This document shows positions 27,584-36,067 of a stretch of 64,000 nucleotides of DNA, piece after piece. The stretch covers positions 867,844 to 931,843 of the forward strand of contig NZ_KK214998.1 in NCBI RefSeq assembly GCF_000633935.1, read 5' to 3'. The first letter of the stretch is position 1. The number at the start of each line of letters is the position of its first letter. This DNA comes from Ectothiorhodospira haloalkaliphila ATCC 51935 (GTDB lineage: Bacteria > Pseudomonadota > Gammaproteobacteria > Ectothiorhodospirales > Ectothiorhodospiraceae). A program made the translations under genes and the position numbers. The notes beneath the pieces were generated by a model, which was given only the letters and a program-made list of their open reading frames with translations, did not search any database and was not told where the DNA came from.

Positions 27584-28279
27584 TCAAGCCCTCTCGACGG
27601 CGAAACTGACCGCGTAGCGCCGGCTTTTGCCAAATACCAGCGCCAGTCGGCCCTGTCCTTGGGTGTCCAGGCCCAGTTCCGATGCCCGGCAAAGGCCGCC
27701 GGATCGATGCAGGCGGCGCAGGGAGGTCTCGATGCTGCCCTTGTGACGGCGGATGTAAAGATCCAGATCCGGGCGCACGCTGGCCTGGATGTCGTGCTCC
27801 TGACCCAGCACTTCCATGTGGGTCTGTGCGGGCCCCAGGTCCTGGCCAGGCAGCTTGAAGAGACGTTCCAGGATGCGATGCATGCCGTCCACCGGTTCCT
27901 CGCCCAGATAGAGGTTCCATAGGAAACGGCCGATGCCGTACTCGTCACTCCACCATTGGGTCTCCGGGTTGAGTACATGCACGCCGACCGGGACCAGCCG
28001 GTAAGACCCCAGGCCCGGGTCATCCGTCAGGATCTCGAAGCTCACCTGTCTGCATCCCAGGTGTCGCTTATCTCCCTTGACCATCAGGGCTGCGTTGCGG
28101 GGAGTGAGCAGTTTCAGGGCCATGCGGTCCCGGGGCTGCAAGGGCCTTCCCCGTTGCTGGGCGACGGTCTGGATCACGTCCAGGGCACAGGAAGTGATCA
28201 GGCCCTGCTCACGAACCAGGCGGCCCTGGGAGTGCTCTTGGCCTCGCTCCCGTCGGGATTGTTCATGAGATGTGTTCAT
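27584..28279 (-). CDS. Hypothetical protein, no recognised family
   Basis: A 231-residue, Arg-rich, apparently cytoplasmic protein with no signal peptide or transmembrane helix. Notable stretches are VKGDKRHLGCRQVSFEILTD, PETQWWSDEYGIGRFLWNLY and LDLYIRRHKGSIETSLRRL. The frame is intact, its codon use matches the neighbours, and it is divergent from the HDOD gene, so I take it as real. No Shine-Dalgarno is evident at the ATG at 28279; a later start near residue 23 is possible. I do not assign a function. Confidence 0.65.
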   Translation of the reverse strand: MNTSHEQSRRERGQEHSQGRLVREQGLITSCALDVIQTVAQQRGRPLQPRDRMALKLLTPRNAALMVKGDKRHLGCRQVSFEILTDDPGLGSYRLVPVGVHVLNPETQWWSDEYGIGRFLWNLYLGEEPVDGMHRILERLFKLPGQDLGPAQTHMEVLGQEHDIQASVRPDLDLYIRRHKGSIETSLRRLHRSGGLCRASELGLDTQGQGRLALVFGKSRRYAVSFAVERA

Positions 28280-28488
28280 GACTTATGATAATGCACTTTT
28301 CATGCCGCGTTGCTGGGGGCCGTCTTCCGTAAGGTTTCGTCATTTTTTTGACGGACGAGCAAGTGCTGAGGCAGACAAACCGCTATCCTTGTTGCGCTGC
28401 AAGGGCCCGGCGCCGACAATGGTCGTCTTTTGAAGCGCGTTAAGCTTAGGCTTCGTAAACGCTTGCCGAGCCAAAGGATGCACGATTA

Positions 28489-29325
28489 ATGGCTGACCTG
28501 GTCATGTCCCAAGAGGAAGAGCGGATTATGGGGCAACTCATGATTCCGTCCCAGCCCACCGTGCTGCGTGCCATCGCAGCCGAGGTGGAAAAGGAGGAGG
28601 GCGATCTGGCACAGGTGGCCAGGCTTGTGTCGGAGGATGTCAGTGTCTCCGGCGGTATCCTGCTGGTGGTGAACTCCCCATTGTTTCGCCGTCGCCGCGA
28701 GATCAGTTCGATTCGTGAGGCGGTCATGTTGTTGGGGCTTCAGCGGGTGTATTCGGTGGCACGTACCGTGGCCCTGCGCAATGCCCTTTCTCACCTGCCG
28801 CGCATGCACGAATTCTGGAAGTCCAGCGTCACCCTGGCCGAAGCCTGTGGTGCGGCGGCACGTCGGGTGAAGCGTCCGGATCTGTTGGACGATGCCTATC
28901 TTGTGGGGCTGTTCCATCTGGTGGGCGTGCCCGCACTGCGCAGTGTGTTTGGTGAGGCCTACGAAACCGTTGAGCGTCAGGCGGATTTGAAGGGGTGGCC
29001 CTCCGCCATCCACGAGGAACAGCGACGCTATGGTGTCAGTCATGACCGCCTGGGGGCGCTGATCACTCAGCGCTGGCGCGCGCCGACGAGCGTCATCCAG
29101 GCAACGGCCCACCAGTATCAGGTGCAGCGTCTGGACATGCTGGTGACGCTGCACCCGGACGCCCGGGATCTGCTGGTCATGCTCAAGCTGGCGCTTCGGG
29201 CCACCACCGCTGTTGACCCGGCACGCATGACCTATGCGGACTGGGAGGCCACACAGGACTTCCTGGCTGACTATCTGGCCCTGGATGTCCAGTCATTGGA
29301 TGCCCTGGTGGACGAACTGACCTAG
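28489..29325 (+). CDS. HDOD-domain signalling protein
   Basis: A 278-residue protein made of one HDOD domain from about residue 10 (MGQLMIPSQPTVLRAIAAEV), continuing VARLVSEDVSVSGGILLVVN and IREAVMLLGLQRV to about 215. HDOD is an HD-related fold lacking the catalytic HD metal pair; such proteins scaffold second-messenger or motility responses. No output domain is attached. The start ATG at 28489 has only a weak AAGGA ten bases before it; a second ATG is five codons on. The gene stands alone between divergent and convergent neighbours. Confidence 0.88.
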   Translation: MADLVMSQEEERIMGQLMIPSQPTVLRAIAAEVEKEEGDLAQVARLVSEDVSVSGGILLVVNSPLFRRRREISSIREAVMLLGLQRVYSVARTVALRNALSHLPRMHEFWKSSVTLAEACGAAARRVKRPDLLDDAYLVGLFHLVGVPALRSVFGEAYETVERQADLKGWPSAIHEEQRRYGVSHDRLGALITQRWRAPTSVIQATAHQYQVQRLDMLVTLHPDARDLLVMLKLALRATTAVDPARMTYADWEATQDFLADYLALDVQSLDALVDELT

Positions 29326-29337
29326 GGCCCGGGTCGT

Positions 29338-30285
29338 TCAGGTGGCTGTGGATGCCTGGCCGCTGAGCAATAACCTCCAGAAGTGTTCGATATCGGATTT
29401 GTGGCACAACTCCGTGCCGGATGTCAGCACGGTCGCGGTGCCTGCGGCCACACCCAGAGCGAAGGCACGCTGGACATCCTCCCCCCGGGAGAGGCCAAAG
29501 GTCATGCCTGCCACGAAGCTATCACCGGCGCCCACGGCAGAGCGCGCGGTCACTTCCGGGGTGGCGAGGCGGTGGATGCCATCACGGGTGGCGAGCACGG
29601 CTCCGTCATGCCCGAGGGTGATGGCCAGCAGTTCCACGCCCCCGGCAGCCACACATTCCCGAGCGGCTTCCTCCAGGTCTTTGGGGTCTTCCAGGTCTTT
29701 GCCCATCAGGCCTGCAAATTCGCCCCGGCTGGGTTTGGCCATGTACACACCTTCCTCCAGGGCCGCTGCCAGAGCCGGCCCCGAGGTGTCCAGCACCAGT
29801 CTGCCACCGCGCCGTTTGACCGAGGCTGCAAGTCGGGCGTAGACATCCTCAGGTACGCCCCGGGGCAGACTGCCACTGGCCACGACATAGTCAAAATCCA
29901 GCATTTCGATAAAGTCCAGCGCACCCTGCCACTCATTGCGCCGGATCTGCGGGCCCTCGGGCGTGAAGCGGAATTCCTGCCCCGAGCTTTCCTCGAACAC
30001 CACATGACTCATCCGTGTGGATTCCATGATATGTACCCGATGGGACATCACCCCTGCCTGGGTGATGAGTTCATCCAGAACGTCCCCCGGGCGGCCACCC
30101 GCCAGATAAACGGCAAAACTGCCGGCCTCCAGCTCGTTGAGCACCCGCGCCACGTTGATGCCACCGCCGCCCGGATCATAGCGCTCGTTCGTGGTGCGCA
30201 CCTTGTGGATAGCCTTCACCCTGTTGGCCGAACACGAGGAATCCACGGCCGGGTTCAGGGTCAGTGTGACGATTCGCTTATGCAT
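29338..30285 (-). CDS. pfkB: PfkB-family sugar-phosphate kinase (6-phosphofructokinase 2-like)
   Basis: A 315-residue ribokinase-fold kinase. N-terminal ITLTLNPAVD-like and GGGGINVARVLNELE segments and the C-terminal ATP-site motif SAVGAGDSFVAGM (catalytic Asp in GAGDS) are intact. The sequence VTLTLNPAVD and the phosphosugar loop place it among the phosphofructokinase/tagatose-6-phosphate kinases (PfkB/FruK/LacC), closest in feel to PfkB. No PTS or fructose genes adjoin, so a glycolytic 6-phosphofructokinase role is more likely than FruK. It ends 12 bp from the convergent HDOD gene. Confidence 0.88.
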   Translation of the reverse strand: MHKRIVTLTLNPAVDSSCSANRVKAIHKVRTTNERYDPGGGGINVARVLNELEAGSFAVYLAGGRPGDVLDELITQAGVMSHRVHIMESTRMSHVVFEESSGQEFRFTPEGPQIRRNEWQGALDFIEMLDFDYVVASGSLPRGVPEDVYARLAASVKRRGGRLVLDTSGPALAAALEEGVYMAKPSRGEFAGLMGKDLEDPKDLEEAARECVAAGGVELLAITLGHDGAVLATRDGIHRLATPEVTARSAVGAGDSFVAGMTFGLSRGEDVQRAFALGVAAGTATVLTSGTELCHKSDIEHFWRLLLSGQASTAT

Positions 30286-30345
30286 CGAGGAACTCCCTGT
30301 GTGGCTGGCATTGAATGTGATGGTACAGGGGACGGGCCGTCAGGG

Positions 30346-31920
30346 TCAGTCCCCCACCAGCGGAAAGGTGACGCTCATGCCCCAGGCCAGGGAGAAGGCC
30401 ACGGCGATCGCCCCCACCAGGGGATGCCCGGTTCCCGTGAAGATCCAGCGGGCAAGCAGGCCGTAAACCAACAGGAATGCGGCGATGGCCGGGAAGATGA
30501 TGATCAGGAAGAACAGTTCATCCAGACGCAGGGCCACTGCACCCACCAGCGACAGCAGGAATAGCAGTTTGGTGAAGATATGGGAGCCGGTGGTACCGGT
30601 CTCTCCCCGGGTGAGCCATTCGTCGGCACTGAAGAACAGCAGTGTGCCCAGGAAGATCACCGGCAGCCACACCAGGCGTTCCGGGATGGGCAGATAGCCC
30701 GTGACAAAGGCGTGGATGGGCAGCCCCACGGCCAGGGTGCCATAGGTCGTGGCCAGCATCGTCGCCGCGATCAGCGCGCCCCATGCCGTGCGGCCCGGGA
30801 AGGGCCCGAAGACATTGCCGTGGTGGCGCTGCATCAGCCAGAGCCCCGCCCAGGTCAGCAGCCCATAGACCGCAAAATGCATGGTCAGATAGTCGGACAG
30901 CAGCAGTGGCAGCAGGCCCAGCGGTACCTGCCAGAGCAGCAACGGCGTCAGAACGGCTGGAATCACCGCCACTGGCCAGAGTCGCCGCCATGGCATATCC
31001 GAGCCCCGGGCGGGGTGGGCCACCCGGGGCAGGGTGCGCATCAGGGGCCAGGCCAGGGCGATGATGCTCATGAACAGCAGGCCCAGCCAGGGACCCCTGG
31101 CATCCACAAAGGGCGCGTCCAGATCGGCCGGCGTGACCCCCTCCATCCAGGCCAGTGCCTCCAGCAGCGCCTGCCGGGCCTGGATGATGCCCATGTGCTC
31201 GGCCCCTTCGATCACGGCCAGTCGGCGGGCATCGCCCTTGGCAAAGTCGCCATAGGTCATGCCGGGTTGCACCCGGGCGGGGTCGTGAAGCTCGAAAGCC
31301 GGCATTGCCGTGTTCCGCAGGGGTTCGGGCTCCAGTTCCCCGAAGATGAACAGCAGGTTATCCAGCCCCTCCATGGAGGTGTCTTCGGCAATGAAGGGGG
31401 ATATCAGCACCATGGAGCGCACTTGCCCTGGGTGCTGCTGGCCATGCTGGAGCATGATGTCGCCAGCCATGGAATGTCCCATCAGGGTGACGCTGCCATC
31501 GCCGGCTGGATGGCTGCGGGCGTGGTCCACCACGCGCTCCAGCGCACCGCCCAGCAAGTGGCGGCGCCGTTCCATAGCCATCAGGTCCGGCACGAAGGGT
31601 TCGGCATTGGCCCCGTGGCCAGGGAAATCCAGTGTGATGGCCAGATAACCCTGGCGAGCAAGGGTGATGGCCAAGGGCTGCATCATCTGCCGGGAGCCGG
31701 CAAAACCATGGGCAATGACCGCTACCGGGCCGGGCTCGGTGGCGGCGGGACTGACCACGGTGATGGGCACGCCGTCCACCCGATCATGGGTGATCTGCAG
31801 GCCCCCGGGCCCCGACATCAACTGCCACAGGGCCACCAGGATGCCCATGGCTGCCACCAGGGCGGTCAACCCCCGGGCCATTCCGGAGAACCGGGCTCTC
31901 GCACTGTTCGCTTCGGCCAT
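30346..31920 (-). CDS. Alpha/beta hydrolase fused to a multi-pass membrane domain
   Basis: A 524-residue protein. After one N-terminal helix (about 14-35) comes an extracytoplasmic alpha/beta-hydrolase domain with VIAHGFAGSRQMM (oxyanion region), the nucleophile elbow LMGHSMAGD and a later His in EGAEHMGII. From about residue 265 onward there are roughly eight hydrophobic helices (for example WLGLLFMSIIALAWPLM and ITILFFSADE-type segments near the end). The frame reads further upstream, but the ATG at 31920 follows the putP stop by four bases and gives the clean N-terminus MAEANSARARF. I know of no characterised function for this fusion. Linkage to the symporter suggests a membrane-peptide, amide or ester substrate, but this is only inference. 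Confidence 0.8.
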   Translation of the reverse strand: MAEANSARARFSGMARGLTALVAAMGILVALWQLMSGPGGLQITHDRVDGVPITVVSPAATEPGPVAVIAHGFAGSRQMMQPLAITLARQGYLAITLDFPGHGANAEPFVPDLMAMERRRHLLGGALERVVDHARSHPAGDGSVTLMGHSMAGDIMLQHGQQHPGQVRSMVLISPFIAEDTSMEGLDNLLFIFGELEPEPLRNTAMPAFELHDPARVQPGMTYGDFAKGDARRLAVIEGAEHMGIIQARQALLEALAWMEGVTPADLDAPFVDARGPWLGLLFMSIIALAWPLMRTLPRVAHPARGSDMPWRRLWPVAVIPAVLTPLLLWQVPLGLLPLLLSDYLTMHFAVYGLLTWAGLWLMQRHHGNVFGPFPGRTAWGALIAATMLATTYGTLAVGLPIHAFVTGYLPIPERLVWLPVIFLGTLLFFSADEWLTRGETGTTGSHIFTKLLFLLSLVGAVALRLDELFFLIIIFPAIAAFLLVYGLLARWIFTGTGHPLVGAIAVAFSLAWGMSVTFPLVGD

Positions 31921-31924
31921 TGGA

Positions 31925-33409
31925 TCAGCGCCGCCGCATCTCGTCCCGCACCTGATCGAACTCCCTGAGCATGTCCTCCGTGGGCCCCTTGCCCACACGG
32001 CTGAACAGGATGATGGCCAGGGTGGCCAGGATGAAGCCTGGCAGGATTTCGTACATGTCGAAGAGGCCACCTTCGAAGCGATCCCAGATCAGTACCGTGA
32101 GCGCGCCGGTAACGATTCCCGCCAGGGCGCCGTTACGGTTCATGCCGCGCCAGAACACGGAGAGAATGATCACCGGGCCAAAAGCGGCACCGAAGCCGGC
32201 CCAGGCATAGGCCACCAGATCGAGCACCGCTGCCTCCGGGTTCAGCGCCAGCAGGGTGGCCAGCACGCCGATGCCCAGCACCGTGCCGCGGCCGATCCAC
32301 ACCAGTTCGCTGTCGCTGGCCTGGGGGCGGAAAAAGCGCTTGTAGAAGTCTTCCGACAGGGCCGAGGAGGAAACCAGCAACTGGGAGTCGATGGTGCTCA
32401 TGATGGCCGCCAGGACGGCCGCGATCAGACAGCCCGCCACCCAGGGGTTGAACAGGGTCTGGATGAGCAGGATGAAGACGGTCTCGGGATTATCCAGACC
32501 TGTCTCACCGAAGTAGGCCAGACCGGCAAAGCCGGTGAAGATGGCACCGAACAGGGCCACCACCATCCAGGTCACGCCGATGAAGCGGGCCAGGGGGATG
32601 TCCTTGGGGTTGCGAATGGCCATGAAGCGGGTGAGTACATGGGGCTGGCCGAAGTAGCCCAGACCCCAGGCCATCAGGGAGATGATCCCGAACAGGGTGA
32701 TGTTGTGGAAGGCATCCAGGGCACCGGGCTCCAGTTCGCCCACCATCTGGGTGGTTTCGGTCCAGCCACCCAGGTTCATGACGGTGATCACCGGTACCAG
32801 GATCAGGGCCACGAACATCAGGATGCCCTGGATGAAGTCGGTCCAGCTGACCGCCAGAAATCCTCCCAGCAGGGTGTACACCAGGATCACGGCCGCGCCC
32901 ACCGCCAGCGCCAGCCGGTAATCCATGTCGAAGGTGCCCTCGAAAAGGGTGCCCGCTGCCACCAGGCCCGCCGAGGTGTAAAAGGTGAAGAACACCAGGA
33001 TCACCAGTGCCGAGACCACCCGCAGGGCCGAGGTGTCGTCACGGAAGCGATTCTCGAAATAGGCCGGTATGGTGATGGAGTCCCGCGCCACGGAGGTGAG
33101 CCGCCGCAATCGGTCGGCCACGAATTGCCAGTTGAGGTAGGCGCCGATGGTCAGGCCCACGGCGATCCAGATCTGGTTCATGCCTGCCGCATACACCGCT
33201 CCGGGCAGGCCCAGGAGCAGCCAGCCGCTCATGTCCGAGGCCCCGGCAGACAGTGCCGCCGTGCCAGCCCCCAGACGCCGTCCACCCAGGATGTAGTCGG
33301 AGAGGTTGGTGGTGACCCGGTAGGCCAGCATCCCCACCAGCACCATCAGGATGAGATAGGCAACCAGCGTCGCCAGCAGGGCGAAATTCACGTCCACTTC
33401 CGTATTCAT
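31925..33409 (-). CDS. putP: Sodium/proline symporter-type transporter (SSS family)
   Basis: A 494-residue, 13-helix sodium:solute symporter. Diagnostic PutP segments include NLSDYILGGRRLGAGTAALS, GASDMSGWLLLGLPGAVYA and FGQPHVLTRFMAIR. Proline transport by Na+ symport supplies a compatible solute, which suits a halophile. The ATG at 33409 overlaps the TGA of the upstream small membrane protein by one base; a GTG one codon earlier is the alternative. The specific substrate is inferred from family similarity. Confidence 0.92.
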   Translation of the reverse strand: MNTEVDVNFALLATLVAYLILMVLVGMLAYRVTTNLSDYILGGRRLGAGTAALSAGASDMSGWLLLGLPGAVYAAGMNQIWIAVGLTIGAYLNWQFVADRLRRLTSVARDSITIPAYFENRFRDDTSALRVVSALVILVFFTFYTSAGLVAAGTLFEGTFDMDYRLALAVGAAVILVYTLLGGFLAVSWTDFIQGILMFVALILVPVITVMNLGGWTETTQMVGELEPGALDAFHNITLFGIISLMAWGLGYFGQPHVLTRFMAIRNPKDIPLARFIGVTWMVVALFGAIFTGFAGLAYFGETGLDNPETVFILLIQTLFNPWVAGCLIAAVLAAIMSTIDSQLLVSSSALSEDFYKRFFRPQASDSELVWIGRGTVLGIGVLATLLALNPEAAVLDLVAYAWAGFGAAFGPVIILSVFWRGMNRNGALAGIVTGALTVLIWDRFEGGLFDMYEILPGFILATLAIILFSRVGKGPTEDMLREFDQVRDEMRRR

Positions 33410-33522
33410 CACTTGCCCCCTCGCAGACTGTGCAGAATCAGGCTCACCAGCGAAAACAGCACCAGCAGCAACATGGGTACCAGCAGCCAGAACCAGGTGG
33501 CGGTCGTGAGAGAATGATCCAT
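33409..33522 (-). CDS. 37-residue single-pass membrane protein preceding putP
   Basis: A small ORF: a short hydrophilic start (MDHSLTTATWFW), one hydrophobic helix (LLVPMLLLVLFSLVSLILHS) and a basic end (LRGGK). GGAGC lies upstream of the ATG at 33522. Its stop overlaps the putP start (TGATG), so the two are translationally coupled. A subunit or stability factor of the symporter is plausible; I do not recognise a named family. Longer in-frame starts upstream give no family-like sequence. Confidence 0.6.
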   Translation of the reverse strand: MDHSLTTATWFWLLVPMLLLVLFSLVSLILHSLRGGK

Positions 33523-33618
33523 GGGGGCTCCTTGTGGTTTTTCTTGTGCGTACTCAAGCGGGGTTGCGGATGAGTATAAGACACATGAGTGCCCACTCAC
33601 CAAGGACGGCCGTTGGTT

Positions 33619-35307
33619 TCAGTGCCCATGGACGGGTATGGGGCGCCCATTGCGAAAATGGGCCCAGTGGGGTTCGCGCACCACGCGCCCCTGCGAATCC
33701 AGTCGCAGCTGGCCGGTCAGACCGGTGTGGCTCGCCTGCGGATCCTGCTGCAGCTTGGCGAGTTCAGGGATCATGGCAAAGGCATCAAATCCCATGGCCA
33801 CCAGCCGTGGCCACAGGGGATTGCCCTGTTGTAGCAGGCGGGCATGACCCTGGACACCTGACCGACCGAGCATGGCGGGCATGTCCGGGAAGGTGATGCC
33901 GTCCAGATCCGCGTCCTGGCTGGCTCGTCCCTCAAGGTCGAAAACGTGGGATGTGGCATACACAGGCGGATGTCGGGTGCTCAGGTAACGCAACTGGGGC
34001 TGGATCATCCGGGCCTGCTCTGGACTGGCCACCAGGAACAGCATGTCCACGTTCTGAGCCAGGATCCTCCCGAGCACGGCCTGAAAATCCGTGGCCTGGG
34101 GCACAAAGTGCTGGACCGAGGCCACACGCCCTCCCTGCTGCGTGAACTGTTCACTGAATGCGCTGGCCAGCCGCTCCCACAGGGACGATCGCGGGGCAAG
34201 GATGGCGGCGCGCCGGTGACCCCGAGCGTATGCCCTGTCAGCCACCCGGGCGGCCTCCTGTTCAGGTTGCAGTGAAAACAGGATGACCTGTCGGGATGCC
34301 GCGATGTCACCCTCCGGCTGGTTCAACACCAGGGTGGGTACGGGGAGCGGTTGTCGATCGGTGAGTTGCGACACAGCCTCCTTGGTGAGCGGTCCGATCA
34401 CGATGTCCGCGCCTGCTTCCACCGCTTTCTGGTATTTCTGCCAGGCAGACTCCGGACTGTCACCCATGTCGTAAACACTCAGTCTCGGGCGTTGGGATGA
34501 TGTGACGGCCTCATGGGATGCCTTCACCCCACTCAGCACGGCCTGGGCCAGATTGGCGTAGCGACCCGACAGCGGCAGGATCACGGCGACATGCTCCGAG
34601 AAGGTGCCTTGGGGCAGTTCTTTAGCGCCCATGGGGCGAGTCGGTGTCCGGAAGCTCCGGTGCGGGCTGTAGGACTCGGGTTGCGCGTCATTCAGCCACT
34701 GCAGCGTCACGGGGTTTCGCGCACGCTGCTTCAGTGCCGTGACGTCGCCAGGGGGGAGTGCCCGGAGCATGTCCTGTATGGATCGACGTGCATGCGCAGA
34801 ATGGTCTGCGCTGAATCCAGCCGTGTACAGGGTGTGCCAGGTTTTGATGGCGTCCAGGATTCGTCCCAGAGCGGCTTCACTCCCGGCCCGGATATCCAGT
34901 GCTTCTGCATGCAGTTCATCGGGCAAACCTTCCGTGTGCCATGGCAACCGGCGGAGCGCTTCCATGGGGTTGCCGGCATCAAGGCTGGCTCGGGCGTCGG
35001 CAAGGCTTTGCGTGATCCCGGCGCTCTCGGGCGTGGCAGCGGTCGCGAACGCCATCATGTGAGGTGGCGTGTGGCCGGTAGCGACCTGACCCGCCTGTGC
35101 TGCCATCACCATCAACATGGCCATGATGAGTATGGCCCTGCCGGGCGTAATGGTCAGGGCCTGCGCCCGTGATGAAAAAGGCCGGTGACGGGATGGCCGC
35201 GCGGGGTAGGTCAGTCGGGACAGGATGGACACCTTCAAGGGATTGGTCGCGATGCCTAAAGTCCTCGTGGTCGATGCCGATACCGACCATAAGGGCCGCT
35301 TATACAA
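33619..35307 (-). CDS. LppC/LpoA-family periplasmic protein
   Basis: Up to 562 residues. The C-terminal two thirds (from about 230, FSEHVAVILPLSGRYANLAQ) is a periplasmic-binding-protein-like LppC domain, with QKAVEAGADIVIGPLTKEAV, TLVLNQPE and VAMGFDAFAMIPEL. The middle has helical TPR-like repeats. In E. coli, LpoA of this family activates PBP1a at the outer membrane. Here the only hydrophobic leader (ILIMAMLMVMAAQA, near residue 60) has no lipobox cysteine. The start is uncertain: TTG 35307 with AGGAG ten bases upstream, GTG 35232, or ATG 35124. The usual neighbours (rsmI, yraN) are absent, so this may be a second LppC protein, possibly related to the flagellar genes beside it. Confidence 0.8.
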   Translation of the reverse strand: MYKRPLWSVSASTTRTLGIATNPLKVSILSRLTYPARPSRHRPFSSRAQALTITPGRAILIMAMLMVMAAQAGQVATGHTPPHMMAFATAATPESAGITQSLADARASLDAGNPMEALRRLPWHTEGLPDELHAEALDIRAGSEAALGRILDAIKTWHTLYTAGFSADHSAHARRSIQDMLRALPPGDVTALKQRARNPVTLQWLNDAQPESYSPHRSFRTPTRPMGAKELPQGTFSEHVAVILPLSGRYANLAQAVLSGVKASHEAVTSSQRPRLSVYDMGDSPESAWQKYQKAVEAGADIVIGPLTKEAVSQLTDRQPLPVPTLVLNQPEGDIAASRQVILFSLQPEQEAARVADRAYARGHRRAAILAPRSSLWERLASAFSEQFTQQGGRVASVQHFVPQATDFQAVLGRILAQNVDMLFLVASPEQARMIQPQLRYLSTRHPPVYATSHVFDLEGRASQDADLDGITFPDMPAMLGRSGVQGHARLLQQGNPLWPRLVAMGFDAFAMIPELAKLQQDPQASHTGLTGQLRLDSQGRVVREPHWAHFRNGRPIPVHGH

Positions 35308-35434
35308 AAGCTTGGGGCTCCTGTCCAGTCTGTCTTCGGGCCTTCGGTTTCGTGTTTGATATGCGACCAGGAGGTCGGGCGGCCCGGGCGCTTCTGGGAT
35401 TACTGAGGCTGGTTGTCACTCACGGAGAAAGAAA

Positions 35435-36055
35435 ATGAAAAAAATGGCGTATGTGCTTGTGCTTTTTGGTGTAATAACGCTTACAGGAGCCTGTGCCCAC
35501 TCCTACCAAGTGCCTGTTCAAGGGTACCAATACACGGCCATGGAAGAACGTACCATCCGGGTTCGGGGGCATGGCACGAGTGTGCCAAGACCTGACCTGA
35601 CGCAATCTCAGCAGAAACTCATGGCCATTCGGGCCAGTCGACTCGATGCCTACCGCAACCTGGCTGAGGAACTTTATGGCATGCGGCTCGAGGGCGGCAC
35701 CAGCCTGCGTGACATGGCGGGTGAGCGTGATAGAGTGAGGTCCTACATAGACAAGAAAATCCGGGGGGCACGGGTGATTGATGTGGCGCTCATTGAGGAT
35801 GACATTTATGAGACCACGCTTGAGTACACTGTGGGCCATGATTTCTATCGCTGCGTGGCGGCACCCCACCTGTGTCAGCCGGCCAGACCGGTGGCTCCTC
35901 CTCAGCCCGTGGTCACGCGGCAGTATTGCGGCGCCAGTCCCTGTCCGCCCACCCGGGTCGTGCCTCTGCAGGCCCCCCGGCAACGCGTGCCTGAATGGCA
36001 GCACTGCACCGAGCCCTACTGCTCGCAGGCGCCTTACTACTACTACCAACGTTGA
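35435..36055 (+). CDS. flgP: FlgP-like lipoprotein (LPP20 family)
   Basis: A 206-residue secreted protein. The signal sequence MKKMAYVLVLFGVITLTGAC ends in a lipobox-like Cys at 20, with Thr rather than Leu at -3. An LPP20 domain of about 90 residues follows (LMAIRASRLDAYRNLAEELY, VRSYIDKKIRGARVIDVALI). The C-terminal tail is unusual: Pro-rich with several Cys and four Tyr near the end (APYYYYQR). In Vibrio and Campylobacter, FlgP forms a disk or ring at the outer end of the flagellar basal body. The next gene is FlgT-like, which supports the call; the tail extension is a local feature. Confidence 0.75.
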   Translation: MKKMAYVLVLFGVITLTGACAHSYQVPVQGYQYTAMEERTIRVRGHGTSVPRPDLTQSQQKLMAIRASRLDAYRNLAEELYGMRLEGGTSLRDMAGERDRVRSYIDKKIRGARVIDVALIEDDIYETTLEYTVGHDFYRCVAAPHLCQPARPVAPPQPVVTRQYCGASPCPPTRVVPLQAPRQRVPEWQHCTEPYCSQAPYYYYQR

Positions 36056-36067
36056 TGAAGGGATGTC

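Noticed and set aside
28338-28353. Hairpin CGTCA-T6-TGACG read as a terminator
   Set aside because: The T run is in the loop, not after the stem, and it lies between two divergent genes where no terminator is needed.
29383-30564. Plus-strand open frame of 393 codons
   Set aside because: Antisense to pfkB, with random composition. The minus-strand frame has full kinase motifs.
31664-33517. Plus-strand open frame of 617 codons
   Set aside because: It lies antisense to the putP-type gene, is rich in His, Gln and Gly as expected for a shadow frame in GC-rich DNA, and matches no family.
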